From assembly GCF_000812865.1 (NCBI RefSeq), contig NZ_JSYL01000004.1, forward strand, positions 124,001 through 188,000: 64,000 nt of DNA, given 5' to 3'. The translations under genes and the position numbers were made by a program. The notes below the pieces were generated by a model that did not search any database, had not been told where the DNA came from, and was given only the letters and a program-made list of their open reading frames with translations. This document shows positions 49,977 to 57,745 of this stretch, piece after piece; the stretch's first letter is position 1, and each line of letters opens with the position of its first letter. The DNA comes from Kaistella jeonii. GTDB lineage: Bacteria; Bacteroidota; Bacteroidia; Flavobacteriales; Weeksellaceae.

Positions 49977-50633
49977 TCACTTTTTAAAATTATATTTTAC
50001 ACCAAAATTAAGCAGCGCATTCTGTGGATAATAACCTCCATTTAAAATAATAAAATGGGTAGAACCTTTGTAACCGCCCAATAAATAATATTCGTAATCA
50101 GCATAAATTGCCAGTTTTTCATCAACGAAGTAGTTTAATCCTATTCCCGAATTTAAACTTGCGAATTGCTTTGCATAATCAGTACTTAGATTTTCCGAAT
50201 AATTATATTCACTTTTGGTTTCAATATTATAAGCAACTCCCAATTTTAAATTAGCGCGAAGATTTTTATATAATCTAAATTCCCACTTTATATCGACCGG
50301 CATTGAAATTACAGCTCCCCGAAAAGTGCCAAAAGATTCATCACTTCCCAGATCAAGCCAACTTCCACTGTGCGTATCTGGTCTGTAAAAAGCGAGTCCA
50401 GTTTTAAAATATTTTAATCTTGCCGACAAACTCCACTGTTTTCCAATGTAATATTCTGCCAAAACTCCTCCTTGAAGTGAAACATCTTTTTGATCTACAG
50501 CATATTCATTGATGATATTGACGCCCGTTTCTGCACCCAAATACCATTTTCCTTTTGGATTAATGAGATCTGCTTTCTGAGCAAAAGCATTAGTGAAAAA
50601 TAAAACTGAAAATAGTAAAAATATTTTTTTCAT
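49977..50633 (-). CDS. Outer-membrane beta-barrel protein
   Basis: About 218 residues from the ATG at 50633 (upstream TTG discarded). Signal peptide (KIFLLFSVLFFTNAFAQK) then strands of an eight-stranded barrel: KWYLGAETGVNIINEY, GGVLAEYYIGKQWSLSARL, LRANLKLGVAYNIETKSEY, KLAIYADYEYYLLGGYKG, ALLNFGVKYNF ending in Phe near the C terminus as barrel proteins do. Resembles PorT/OMP_b-brl family proteins. AAAATTTG (one mismatch to the -7 box) ends six bases before the ATG. Convergent with dusB with no clear terminator between. Confidence 0.78.
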   Translation of the reverse strand: MKKIFLLFSVLFFTNAFAQKADLINPKGKWYLGAETGVNIINEYAVDQKDVSLQGGVLAEYYIGKQWSLSARLKYFKTGLAFYRPDTHSGSWLDLGSDESFGTFRGAVISMPVDIKWEFRLYKNLRANLKLGVAYNIETKSEYNYSENLSTDYAKQFASLNSGIGLNYFVDEKLAIYADYEYYLLGGYKGSTHFIILNGGYYPQNALLNFGVKYNFKK

Positions 50634-50890
50634 ACAGATCAAATTTTTTATTCGAAATTCATTTCAATAAATGTACACAAACATTAGTTAGCACGAGCAG
50701 GAAGAATTTTCAAATACAATTATAAAACTTTCCATCAATTTGAGTTGTTATTTGAAAGCATCTTAAATTTTTAAAAGGGTAAAATCAAGACCGCTGAATC
50801 TGGGAAAAACCTAAATGAAGTTTTCTAATATTTATCATTATTTCCGTAACTTTCAGTGTTATTTAAAGACTAATCTATAAAATTAATTGG

Positions 50891-51796
50891 ATGCTTAAAG
50901 CAGAAAATGTAACAAAGACTTATAACGCCGGGAAAAAGCTGGCGCTCGAAAATTTCTCTATCGATGTTCCTGAAGCCAGTATTTACGGATTATTAGGTCC
51001 GAATGGCGCCGGAAAAACGACTTTCATTCGAATCATCAATCAAATTACGCAGGCAGATTCTGGCGAAGTTTATATCAATAATCAAAAGCTGAATCCCGAA
51101 CACATCAAACAGATCGGTTATATGCCGGAAGAACGTGGTTTATACAAAAACATGTCTGTTGGCGACCAGATCCTTTATTTTGGGGAGCTAAAAGGAATGA
51201 GTAAAAGCGATGCACTGTCGCAAGCCAAATATTGGTTCGAACAATTACAGATCGATCAGTGGTGGAAGAAAAAACTGAGCGAACTTTCCAAAGGAATGGC
51301 GCAAAAAATTCAGTTTGTAGTCACCGTTTTGCACCGACCGAAGTTGTTGATTTTAGACGAACCTTTTTCAGGTTTCGATCCGGTAAATGCGAACTTAATT
51401 AAAGACCAGATCCTGAAATTAAAAAATAACGGAACGACCATTATTCTCTCGACTCACCGAATGGAAAGCGTGGAAGAAATGTGCGATTACGTAGCACTGA
51501 TCGACAATGCAAAGAAAGTTCTAGACGGAAAAGTATTTGATGTTCGCGAAAAATTCAAGAAGAATATTTTTGGAATTACGCTTGCCGAAGTGAATGAGGA
51601 GAAATTTGAACTCTTTAAAAATCAGTTTCAAATTAATGATTATTCGACCGAAAATCAGCTGGTTTCCTTTAATCTAAAAAATGATAACGACCAGAATTTA
51701 CTATTAAATGAACTCATGAAAATCGGGAAAATAAGATCGTTTGACGAGAAAATCCCGAGCATGAACGAAGTCTTTATCAACGCCGTACAACAATAA
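50891..51796 (+). CDS. ABC transporter ATP-binding protein (NatA/ABC-2 type)
   Basis: 301-residue ATPase that drives an ABC-2 permease. Walker A LLGPNGAGKTTFIRI (about 34-48), Q loop GYMPEERGLY, signature ELSKGMAQKIQFV (about 134-146), Walker B KLLILDEPFSGFDPVN, H loop ILSTHRM. C-terminal extension of about 90 residues after the ATPase (NIFGITLAEVNEEKFEL) typical of NatA-like proteins. The permease gene follows after 73 bases, which include AT-rich TGATCA-type words. A TAACTTTC box (one mismatch) about 36 bases upstream could be the promoter. Confidence 0.92.
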   Translation: MLKAENVTKTYNAGKKLALENFSIDVPEASIYGLLGPNGAGKTTFIRIINQITQADSGEVYINNQKLNPEHIKQIGYMPEERGLYKNMSVGDQILYFGELKGMSKSDALSQAKYWFEQLQIDQWWKKKLSELSKGMAQKIQFVVTVLHRPKLLILDEPFSGFDPVNANLIKDQILKLKNNGTTIILSTHRMESVEEMCDYVALIDNAKKVLDGKVFDVREKFKKNIFGITLAEVNEEKFELFKNQFQINDYSTENQLVSFNLKNDNDQNLLLNELMKIGKIRSFDEKIPSMNEVFINAVQQ

Positions 51797-51869
51797 ATGA
51801 TCATTGATGGCTTGTTTAGTTAATAACATCATCTATCAATTATCAGTGATCAACAATCAACTATAACTT

Positions 51870-53186
51870 ATGAAAAATATATTTCTCATCACCAAAAGAG
51901 AATATCTCACGCAGGTAAAGAAAAAATCTTTTGTCATTCTTACGCTTTTAGCGCCGATTCTGATGATCGGTTTCGGACTTTTAATTGCCTTCATGTTTAA
52001 AGCCAATGAAAGTTCAAGCACCTTTAATGTAGTTGATAAAAGCGGACTTTTCGTAGGAAATTTGAAAAGTACAAAAGCCATCAAATATGTTTTTGTTCCT
52101 CAGGAAAACGAACGGGCCCTAACCGCAACTTTGAAAGATATGACCGGAATTGAAGGATTATTGATCATTCCAAAATTGGAAAATAATAATTTCGATAACC
52201 TGGAAAAAAATTCTCAATTGCTCATTAATAAAAAAATTGGGTTCGACACCAAATCAAGTGTTGTAGCAGATCTCTCAAAAATCATCAAGAAAGAAAAAAT
52301 AAAAACACTCGGTATTTCTCAAGATCAATTGAGTAATTTGGATAAAAATTTCGACCTCAACACCCAAAATATTGTCGATAATAACAAAGGCGATTCTGAT
52401 CTGGATTTTGGCGTAAAATCGGGTTTGAGCATGGTTCTCATGTACGCCGTTTTCATGTTCATAATCATTTATGGTGTTCGTGTGATGCGAAGCGTTTTGG
52501 AAGAAAAAAACAATCGTGTTGTAGAAATCATCATTTCCTCGGTGAAACCTTTTGAATTAATGATGGGAAAAATCTTGGGCGTTACTTTGGTTGCAGTAAC
52601 CCAGTTCAGCATCTGGATCACCATGTCGGTCATTGGCGCATTATTTTTGAATACAGGATTTTCAGCCATGCAGAAACAGATTCCGGGTGGTGAACAGTCG
52701 GCGGAAATGATGCAGAAATTTGATTTCAAACAGACTGCGACGGAAGTTTCCCACATTCTTTTAGACTTGAATTTTCCGCTCATTATTTTCGTATTTATTG
52801 TCTTTTTTTTACTCGGCTATATTTTTTACAGTTCGATGTACGCAGCAATCGGTTCTGCAGTTGATAACGAAACGGAAACGCAGCAATTTACTTTGTTTGC
52901 AATAATTCCTTTGATGTTAGGAATGTACGGAAGTTTCACCATCATGAATAATCCGGAAGGTCCGCTTGGTTTCTGGCTTTCGATGATCCCATTTACTTCG
53001 CCCGTTGCGATGATTGCTAGAATTCCGTTTGGAGTTCCGGCGTGGCAAATTGCATTGTCGATGTTTTTATTAATCGCTTCTACGCTGCTCATGATCTATC
53101 TGGCGGCGAAAATTTACAGAGTTGGAATTTTAATGTACGGAAATAAAGCGACTGCAAAAGAACTTTGGAAATGGATCAGGTCTTAG
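51870..53186 (+). CDS. ABC-2 transporter permease (NatB-like)
   Basis: 438 residues. An N-terminal helix (SFVILTLLAPILMIGFGLLI, about 20-40), a large extracytoplasmic domain (about 45-185) and five to six C-terminal helices (LSMVLMYAVFMFIIIYGVRV, ITLVAVTQFSIWITMSVIG-type, FPLIIFVFIVFFLLGYIFYS, FAIIPLMLGMYGSFTIM, IALSMFLLIASTLLMIYLA). This is the ABC2_membrane_3 / NatB layout. With the preceding ATPase it forms an exporter of unknown substrate, often Na+ or a drug/peptide. A perfect terminator follows at 53225. Confidence 0.9.
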   Translation: MKNIFLITKREYLTQVKKKSFVILTLLAPILMIGFGLLIAFMFKANESSSTFNVVDKSGLFVGNLKSTKAIKYVFVPQENERALTATLKDMTGIEGLLIIPKLENNNFDNLEKNSQLLINKKIGFDTKSSVVADLSKIIKKEKIKTLGISQDQLSNLDKNFDLNTQNIVDNNKGDSDLDFGVKSGLSMVLMYAVFMFIIIYGVRVMRSVLEEKNNRVVEIIISSVKPFELMMGKILGVTLVAVTQFSIWITMSVIGALFLNTGFSAMQKQIPGGEQSAEMMQKFDFKQTATEVSHILLDLNFPLIIFVFIVFFLLGYIFYSSMYAAIGSAVDNETETQQFTLFAIIPLMLGMYGSFTIMNNPEGPLGFWLSMIPFTSPVAMIARIPFGVPAWQIALSMFLLIASTLLMIYLAAKIYRVGILMYGNKATAKELWKWIRS

Positions 53187-53224
53187 TTAATTGATGGTAG
53201 GATCTTTACTTAAAAAATACCCAT

Positions 53225-53258
53225 AAAAATTCCTTTCGATGATTTGAAAGGAATTTTT
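53225..53258 (+). terminator. Terminator of the ABC exporter operon
   Basis: AAAAATTCCTTTC pairs perfectly with GAAAGGAATTTTT around an eight-base loop. It marks the border between the core genome and the repeat/cassette block. Confidence 0.85.
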
Positions 53259-53262
53259 GTTA

Positions 53263-53373
53263 TTTTAGCGATTAAATAAAGTATCACACTAATGATACCT
53301 ATCTCTACAGATTTGGTTGTATTTACATCATAGAGTGATATATAAGCAAGTTAGCTGAAATTTTAAACAAACA
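53263..53373. repeat. Partial cassette-type repeat at the left border (copy 0)
   Basis: Right half of the repeat family. It holds TTTTAGCGATTAAATAAAGT, close to the centre of copy B (TTTTAGCGATTAATTAAGTT), and the right end GTTAGCTGAAATTTTAAACA (53350-53369), close to the right end of copies A and B. No left arm is seen after the ABC operon terminator, so the copy is incomplete or very decayed. The next gene starts 55 bases after it. Confidence 0.6.
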
Positions 53374-53427
53374 TTCGCATTAAATCGAAACCAGATAAAA
53401 TTTAACGAAAAATCACTAAATAAGTAC

Positions 53428-53892
53428 ATGGACAAAATACAACTTTACGAAATTTTCTTTCAAAAAAGTAATTCTTATTATCATGAACAACTAAAATACT
53501 ACGAACAAGGAAAAAAATGGAGATTTAATTATTCTGCTGTAATATTTGGTGTTTTTTGGTTTCTATATAGAAAAATGTATCTGGAATTTTTTATCATTTT
53601 CATTTTTTATTATTTGGAAACAATTTTTGAAAATGTAGTTTTAACAAATTTTATTGGAATTGAGCAAACAAAAGTTGTGAATTTTTCTGTTACAATTATT
53701 CTTTTAATGACTTTAGGAATTGTTGGAAATAATTTATATATCAAAAAAGCGAAAAGAACATTAAAAAATGCTGAAGTAAAATATTCTGAAATTGAAAAAC
53801 AGAAAGAATATATCGCTAAAAAAGGAGGAACAAGTTATATTTTTATAATATTTTTACTAGTTATACTTATTCTTTCAATATTCTTGAGTTAA
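53428..53892 (+). CDS. DUF2628-like membrane protein, first gene of the cassette-like block
   Basis: 154 residues. A polar N terminus (IQLYEIFFQKSNSYYHEQLK), then WRFNYSAVIFGVFWFLYRKMY, which matches the DUF2628 pattern of a hydrophobic segment with FFxxxxWxxYRKM, and three further helices (FIIFIFYYLETIFENVVL, FSVTIILLMTLGIVGNNLYI, YIFIIFLLVILILSIFLS). Very AT-rich, with a preference for AAA, TTT and AAT codons compared with the neighbouring core genes. Function unknown. A cassette-type repeat starts six bases after its stop codon. Confidence 0.72.
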   Translation: MDKIQLYEIFFQKSNSYYHEQLKYYEQGKKWRFNYSAVIFGVFWFLYRKMYLEFFIIFIFYYLETIFENVVLTNFIGIEQTKVVNFSVTIILLMTLGIVGNNLYIKKAKRTLKNAEVKYSEIEKQKEYIAKKGGTSYIFIIFLLVILILSIFLS

Positions 53893-53898
53893 AAAAAA

Positions 53899-54048
53899 CT
53901 TCTGCTAACAGCGGTTTTGCAATAGTGCGGGATTTCGCCAAGTTTAAAGATTTTACATTTTCCGAAGATTAGTTTATAATAGAATGATTTGGCATTTTAA
54001 GCCGCACCATCGCAAAGCCGCAAACGGTTAGAAGTAATTTTAAACAAA
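53899..54048. repeat. attC-like inverted repeat after the first cassette gene (copy A)
   Basis: Left arm CTGCTAAC-A-GCGGTTTTGCAATAGTGCGG (from 53902) and right arm CCGCACCATCGCAAAGCCGC, AAAC, GGTTAGAAG (to 54034) pair over about 25 positions with few mismatches and several unpaired bases on the right arm, the geometry of an attC hairpin. The central loop of about 70 bases contains TTCCGAAGATTAGTTTATAA. The AATTTTAAACAAAC end is shared with copies 0 and B. Confidence 0.75.
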
Positions 54049-54070
54049 CCCGTAATCAAATCAATTAATT

Positions 54071-54550
54071 ATGAAATATTCTTTTTATATATTCTTTACA
54101 TTATTATTGAGTTTTAAAATTCAAGCACAAAATGAAAAATCAGTTGCAAAAAATAATGAAATAACAATTCCAATAGGCACTGAATTAAAACTAAACGTAA
54201 AAGAAAACAACGGAAAGTTTTCAAATTTTAAAATTATTAGTGAATCAAAAATTACAAACCCAATCGATATGATGTCGACTCTGGAAAAAATTGAAAAAAA
54301 AGAAATTGTTTCCGACGATATAGATTTTAAATTTTCGCAAGCAGATTTTATGGGTTCAAAATTGGTAATTTTAACGACAGTACAAAATTTCACTAAACCA
54401 ATTATTTTCAAAGCAAAAATTAGAATAAAAGGAAATAATGAATATGTAGAAACATCAATTGTTCAAAAAGCGCCTCACGTTTTTTCTGTTGAACAATGGC
54501 AAGATCCTATCGACTCAATTATATTATCTGACTTCAAATTTACCGACTAA
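54071..54550 (+). CDS. Secreted protein of unknown function, second cassette gene
   Basis: 159 residues, unrecognised. Signal peptide (SFYIFFTLLLSFKIQAQ, cleavage after QAQ) then a beta-rich domain with IPIGTELKLNVKENNGKFS, FKIISESKITNPI, LVILTTVQNFTKPIIFKAK and HVFSVEQWQDPIDSIILSDF. No lipobox or sorting domain. AT-rich like its neighbours. It lies 37 bases after the right end of copy A and six bases before copy B, with no TAnnTTTG box visible in between. Confidence 0.7.
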   Translation: MKYSFYIFFTLLLSFKIQAQNEKSVAKNNEITIPIGTELKLNVKENNGKFSNFKIISESKITNPIDMMSTLEKIEKKEIVSDDIDFKFSQADFMGSKLVILTTVQNFTKPIIFKAKIRIKGNNEYVETSIVQKAPHVFSVEQWQDPIDSIILSDFKFTD

Positions 54551-54556
54551 AAAAAA

Positions 54557-54704
54557 TCCTGCTGACGTGGTATTTACACTAACGGGTCTGAAGTTTTCAT
54601 CGAAGATTTTAGCGATTAATTAAGTTTTTAGCAAGTAGAAAGTTTTTGTATTTTTATCCCGCCTGCATAAATACCCAACCGTTAGCAGAAATTTTAAACA
54701 AACA
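54557..54704. repeat. attC-like inverted repeat after the second cassette gene (copy B)
   Basis: Left arm CTGCTGACGTGGTATTTACA (from 54559), right arm TGCATAAATACCCAACCGTTAGCAG (to 54688) in pieces TAAATACCC and CCGTTAGCAG. CTGCTrAC pairs with GTTAGCAG and GGTATTTA with TAAATACC. The roughly 90-base centre (GGGTCTGAAGTTTTCATCGA onward) is nearly identical to copy C and includes TTTTAGCGATTAATTAAG. It begins seven bases after the gene stop. Confidence 0.78.
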
Positions 54705-54714
54705 ATCTTCACTA

Positions 54715-55503
54715 ATGAAATTTATTATATTTTTTCTTGGAATTTCTACCTTTTGCTTCTCGCAAAAATTTAATTTTATTTACGAAACAAAATACAAACT
54801 GAATTCAGAAAAAGAAGATGATGTCTATTCCGAGAATATGATTTTGGATTTAAAAAATAATATTTCAATTTTTAGAGATTCACTAGACAAAAAAAATGAT
54901 TCAATAAAGTTGAATAATGGAAACGGAAGGTATAATATGGGTGTTGAAAACAAATTCTATGTCAAAAAGAATCTCGCTCAAAAAAGAATTGAAAAAGTAA
55001 TAAATTATTTGGGAACAGATTATCTTCTTCCAATTGAGGAAATCTTAAATTGGAAAATAACTTCCGAACAAAAAATGATTGGAAAATATAAATCTCAAAA
55101 AGCAGTAACTACATATGGAGGAAGAAACTGGATTGCTTGGTTTACAACAGAATTACCTTTCAGTGATGGTCCATATATTTTCAATGGTTTACCTGGGTTG
55201 ATTGTTTCTATTCAAGATTCAAACAATGAATATTCATTTAATTTGATAGAAGTCAAAAAAGGCGGGAATATTTTTGACGCACGTACAAAAGCACTAAAAA
55301 TTGATTGGAAAAAATATGAAACACTTGCAAAATCATATTTTAATGATCCATTTGATATAAATTCAAAAGGGTGGAAAAACGCTACATTTACCGACCCGAA
55401 AGGTAATACAGTGGATATTTCTATAAAGAATAAAGAAATGCAAAATAATATTTTACAAGAAAATAATCCAATTGAATTAAATCACAAAATAAACTACAAA
55501 TAA
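54715..55503 (+). CDS. GLPGLI-family protein, third cassette gene
   Basis: 263 residues from the ATG at 54715 (upstream open frame belongs to repeat B). Signal peptide (KFIIFFLGISTFCFSQ) followed by the family's beta-rich body FIYETKYKLNSEKEDDVYSE and the name motif: YIFNGLPGLIVSIQDSNNEY (about 165-184). The last part, NPIELNHKINYK, also matches the family ending. GLPGLI proteins are secreted Bacteroidota proteins, often found in multiple copies and encoded near TonB-type receptors, with no defined function. Here none of that context is present. AT-rich; repeat C begins four bases after the stop codon. Confidence 0.85.
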   Translation: MKFIIFFLGISTFCFSQKFNFIYETKYKLNSEKEDDVYSENMILDLKNNISIFRDSLDKKNDSIKLNNGNGRYNMGVENKFYVKKNLAQKRIEKVINYLGTDYLLPIEEILNWKITSEQKMIGKYKSQKAVTTYGGRNWIAWFTTELPFSDGPYIFNGLPGLIVSIQDSNNEYSFNLIEVKKGGNIFDARTKALKIDWKKYETLAKSYFNDPFDINSKGWKNATFTDPKGNTVDISIKNKEMQNNILQENNPIELNHKINYK

Positions 55504-55506
55504 AAA

Positions 55507-55640
55507 CTTCTGCTAACACGTTATTTATACAAGTGGGTCTGAAGTTTTCATCGAGGATTTTAGAGATTAATTAAGTTTTAAGCAAGTAGAAAGTTTTCGT
55601 ATTTTGATCCCGCCTGCAGAAATAGCCAACCTTAGCCGTA
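55507..55640. repeat. attC-like inverted repeat after the third cassette gene (copy C)
   Basis: Left arm CTTCTGCTAACACGTTATTTA (from 55507, in pieces CTGCTAAC and GTTATTTA), right arm GAAATAGCCAACCTTAGCCG (to 55638). The central part, GGGTCTGAAGTTTTCATCGA ... GATCCCGCCTGCA, differs from copy B at only a few positions. The terminal GTTAGC has become CTTAGC. The next gene starts eight bases later. Confidence 0.78.
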
Positions 55641-55645
55641 ATTCT

Positions 55646-56776
55646 ATGAAGTCAGTTTTCCAAATATCATTGTTGTTTATAATTTTAGTTTCGTGTAAAT
55701 CTGAAAAACAAAAACAATTTGAAAAAGATATTGTTGGAGAATGGAACTACGATAAACAGGTAGAATATAAAAAACATGTGGACGACAGTCAAATAATTGA
55801 AGAACCTCCTTCACCTTTTTTTGCAAATTTAGGAGGCTTTATTTTTAAAGATAACGGAACCGTAATTGATAAAATAGGTTTTTTTGATTTCAATGAAGGA
55901 AAATCAAGAGAAGAAAGAAAAATAACATACAAAGGAGATTCGACAGATTATAAACTTGATAATGACAGTTTAAAAATTCTTGACCCAATAAAAAATTCTT
56001 GGAGTAATTATAAAATTATATCTATTACAAAAGATACTCTAAAACTCCAAAAGCATGATGGCTATTATTTAAAATATTTTAAACCTAAATATGAATTAAA
56101 TGCAGATGAAACTTTTGACAAAATAATTATTTCATCTTCTGGATGTTATGGAACTTGTGCGATTAACAGTATTGAATTCGATAGAAGTGGAAAAGTATTT
56201 TATTATGGAGAAAAATACAATACTATCAATGGATTTTATAAATCTACAATTTCAAATATTGAATACAATAAAATTGAAAATTCTTTTAAAAAAGCCAATA
56301 TTAACAAACTTAAAAATAATTATTACGCTCGCGTGACAGACTTGAACACGATAACTATAACATTTGTAAAAAACAATAAAATAATAAAGACGATCTCTGA
56401 TTATGGAAGTCAAGCGCCCTCTGAACTAGTGATGGCTTACAGAAAGGCATTATACAAATATCAAAATCTGAAATTATCACAATTCAAAACCGAAAAAGAC
56501 TTTCCACTTTCAACAATGTTTCGCATTGATAAAAGAAAAAAAACTTTATTCCTCGCAGATTCAGAAAGGTTTCTACTTTTAAATGAAATTCTTAATGCAA
56601 AACAAGTAGAATTAAATTTTAAAGAGAATTTCAATTTAACGATTTTTGGAGATGAAGACAAGGATATCGTTATCAAAACTAATGGGAGATTCTTTAAATA
56701 TGGAACTAAAATCTACGACATTGGATATAATTTCATTGAAAAAAATAATTTAGAAATTCGAGAAGAAAATTACTAA
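55646..56776 (+). CDS. DUF6438 lipoprotein, fourth cassette gene
   Basis: 376 residues from the ATG at 55646. Lipoprotein signal QISLLFIILVSCKSEK (lipobox LVSC). N-terminal part (about 25-145) of a lipocalin-like type, starting IVGEWNYDKQVEYKK and giving DNGTVIDKIG and LDNDSLKILD. The middle domain (about 150-265) matches DUF6438: DKIIISSSGCYGTCAINSIE with a pair of cysteines, then YYGEKYNTINGFYKSTIS. A C-terminal segment of about 110 residues is unassigned. Function unknown. Codon use is AT-rich. The sequence after the stop codon starts like the other repeats (copy D). Confidence 0.8.
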   Translation: MKSVFQISLLFIILVSCKSEKQKQFEKDIVGEWNYDKQVEYKKHVDDSQIIEEPPSPFFANLGGFIFKDNGTVIDKIGFFDFNEGKSREERKITYKGDSTDYKLDNDSLKILDPIKNSWSNYKIISITKDTLKLQKHDGYYLKYFKPKYELNADETFDKIIISSSGCYGTCAINSIEFDRSGKVFYYGEKYNTINGFYKSTISNIEYNKIENSFKKANINKLKNNYYARVTDLNTITITFVKNNKIIKTISDYGSQAPSELVMAYRKALYKYQNLKLSQFKTEKDFPLSTMFRIDKRKKTLFLADSERFLLLNEILNAKQVELNFKENFNLTIFGDEDKDIVIKTNGRFFKYGTKIYDIGYNFIEKNNLEIREENY

Positions 56777-56780
56777 AAAA

Positions 56781-56814
56781 ACTCCTGGTAACAAAGTATT
56801 ACTATTAAAGGGGA
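56781..56814. repeat. Left arm of a cassette-type repeat after the fourth gene (copy D)
   Basis: ACTCCTGGTAACAAAGTATT follows the stop by four bases and corresponds to the left arms ACTTCTGCTAAC of copies A and C. The usual right arm is replaced by the 21-bp tandem repeat. Confidence 0.6.
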
Positions 56815-56816
56815 AC

Positions 56817-56963
56817 TGCCACCTGCAAAGAGAATATTACCACCCGCAAAGTAAATACTACCACCCGCAAAGAGAATACTACCACCCGCAAAGAGAATAC
56901 TACCACCCGCAAAGAGAATACTACCACCCGCAAAGAGAATACTACCACCCGCAAAGAGAATTA
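56817..56963. repeat. 21-bp tandem repeat, seven copies
   Basis: Period exactly 21 bp; the anchor CCACCYGCAAAG occurs at 56819, 56840, 56861, 56882, 56903, 56924 and 56945, each followed by AGAATACTA or a close variant. The first two copies are the most diverged. There are no unique spacers, so it is not a CRISPR. The unit resembles the right arm of repeats B and C (CCGCCTGCATAAATACCCAA), which suggests it arose by expanding the lost right arm of copy D. Confidence 0.9.
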
Positions 56964-57017
56964 TCTGACATCCAGGAAAAATAATCTGCCACGAACTCAG
57001 AAAATTTAAACTAAAAA

Positions 57018-57047
57018 AAATCCCATCAAATAAAATTGATGGGATTT
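57018..57047. terminator. Terminator after the cassette block / sucD cluster
   Basis: AAATCCCATCAA (57018-57029), loop ATAAAA, TTGATGGGATTT (57036-57047): a perfect 12-bp stem. With A/T runs it works for both strands and marks the right border of the block. Confidence 0.8.
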
Positions 57048-57068
57048 GTATAAATGAAAAGTTCTATT

Positions 57069-57731
57069 TTATTGGAAAACATAACTTAAACCTACGCTAA
57101 AAACCTGTTCAGATTTTTTCTTTTGAATATTAGAATCACTTCCCTTTTCGTTCTCTAAACCGGGGTAAGTATTACTGAGACCTAAATCATAACGCGCAGT
57201 AAGTTCGAGCTGTCTTTTGTAAGAATAACCTACACCAAGACCAACTGCAAAATTAAAAGTGGCTGCTTTACCGTTTACACCAGTTACAGGATCTCCTTCT
57301 ACCGTATATCTTAAAGGTGCATCTTTTACATTTTGATTGATCAGAAAATTAAATTTCGGACCTGCCATTGCGAAGAATTCAGATTCTGCTTCAGAGAAAT
57401 ACCCTTTAAAATAAAGAGGGATACTGATGTAATTGTTGCCATAAACCGCATCATATCCAACTGCTCCTTTTGCATCTTTGTCTTTCCCCGATTCACCGGC
57501 TCCTAAATATTCAACTTCGGGCTGAATAAAAAACTGGTTGTTTTGACCAATCGGGATCATCGCCAGGAAACCACCATAAAAAGAATATAACGGACCCGAC
57601 GGATTATGCGCGTTGCTTACCCGGGAGTAAGTTCCACCTGCAGTTACTCCGTATCGGGTACTGCTCAAATCAATCTGCGCAGATAAAAATGTAGCTGCGC
57701 AAAGTGCTGTACTGATTAAAATCTTTTTCAT
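57069..57731 (-). CDS. Outer-membrane beta-barrel protein (PorT-like)
   Basis: 220 residues. Signal peptide (KKILISTALCAATFLSAQ) and barrel strands: STRYGVTAGGTYSRVSN, LYSFYGGFLAMIPIGQNNQF, FFIQPEVEYLGAGESG, NNYISIPLYFKGYFSEAESE, FFAMAGPKFNFLINQNV, LGVGYSYKRQLELTARYDLG, with a terminal aromatic (SVGLSYVFQ). The pattern is that of PorT/OmpA-like porin-type barrels of Bacteroidota. Lies 14 bases after sucD on the same strand, probably the same transcript, closed by the terminator at 57018. Confidence 0.82.
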   Translation of the reverse strand: MKKILISTALCAATFLSAQIDLSSTRYGVTAGGTYSRVSNAHNPSGPLYSFYGGFLAMIPIGQNNQFFIQPEVEYLGAGESGKDKDAKGAVGYDAVYGNNYISIPLYFKGYFSEAESEFFAMAGPKFNFLINQNVKDAPLRYTVEGDPVTGVNGKAATFNFAVGLGVGYSYKRQLELTARYDLGLSNTYPGLENEKGSDSNIQKKKSEQVFSVGLSYVFQ

Positions 57732-57745
57732 ATTGTGTTGTGTTT

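Noticed and set aside
56817-56963. CRISPR array
   Set aside because: The 21-bp units are directly adjacent without spacers and no cas genes are present; it is a simple tandem repeat.
53187-57017. Classical integron
   Set aside because: No intI gene or attI site in the window and the ends of the repeats do not fit RYYYAAC/GTTRRRY exactly. Kept as an attC-like array only.
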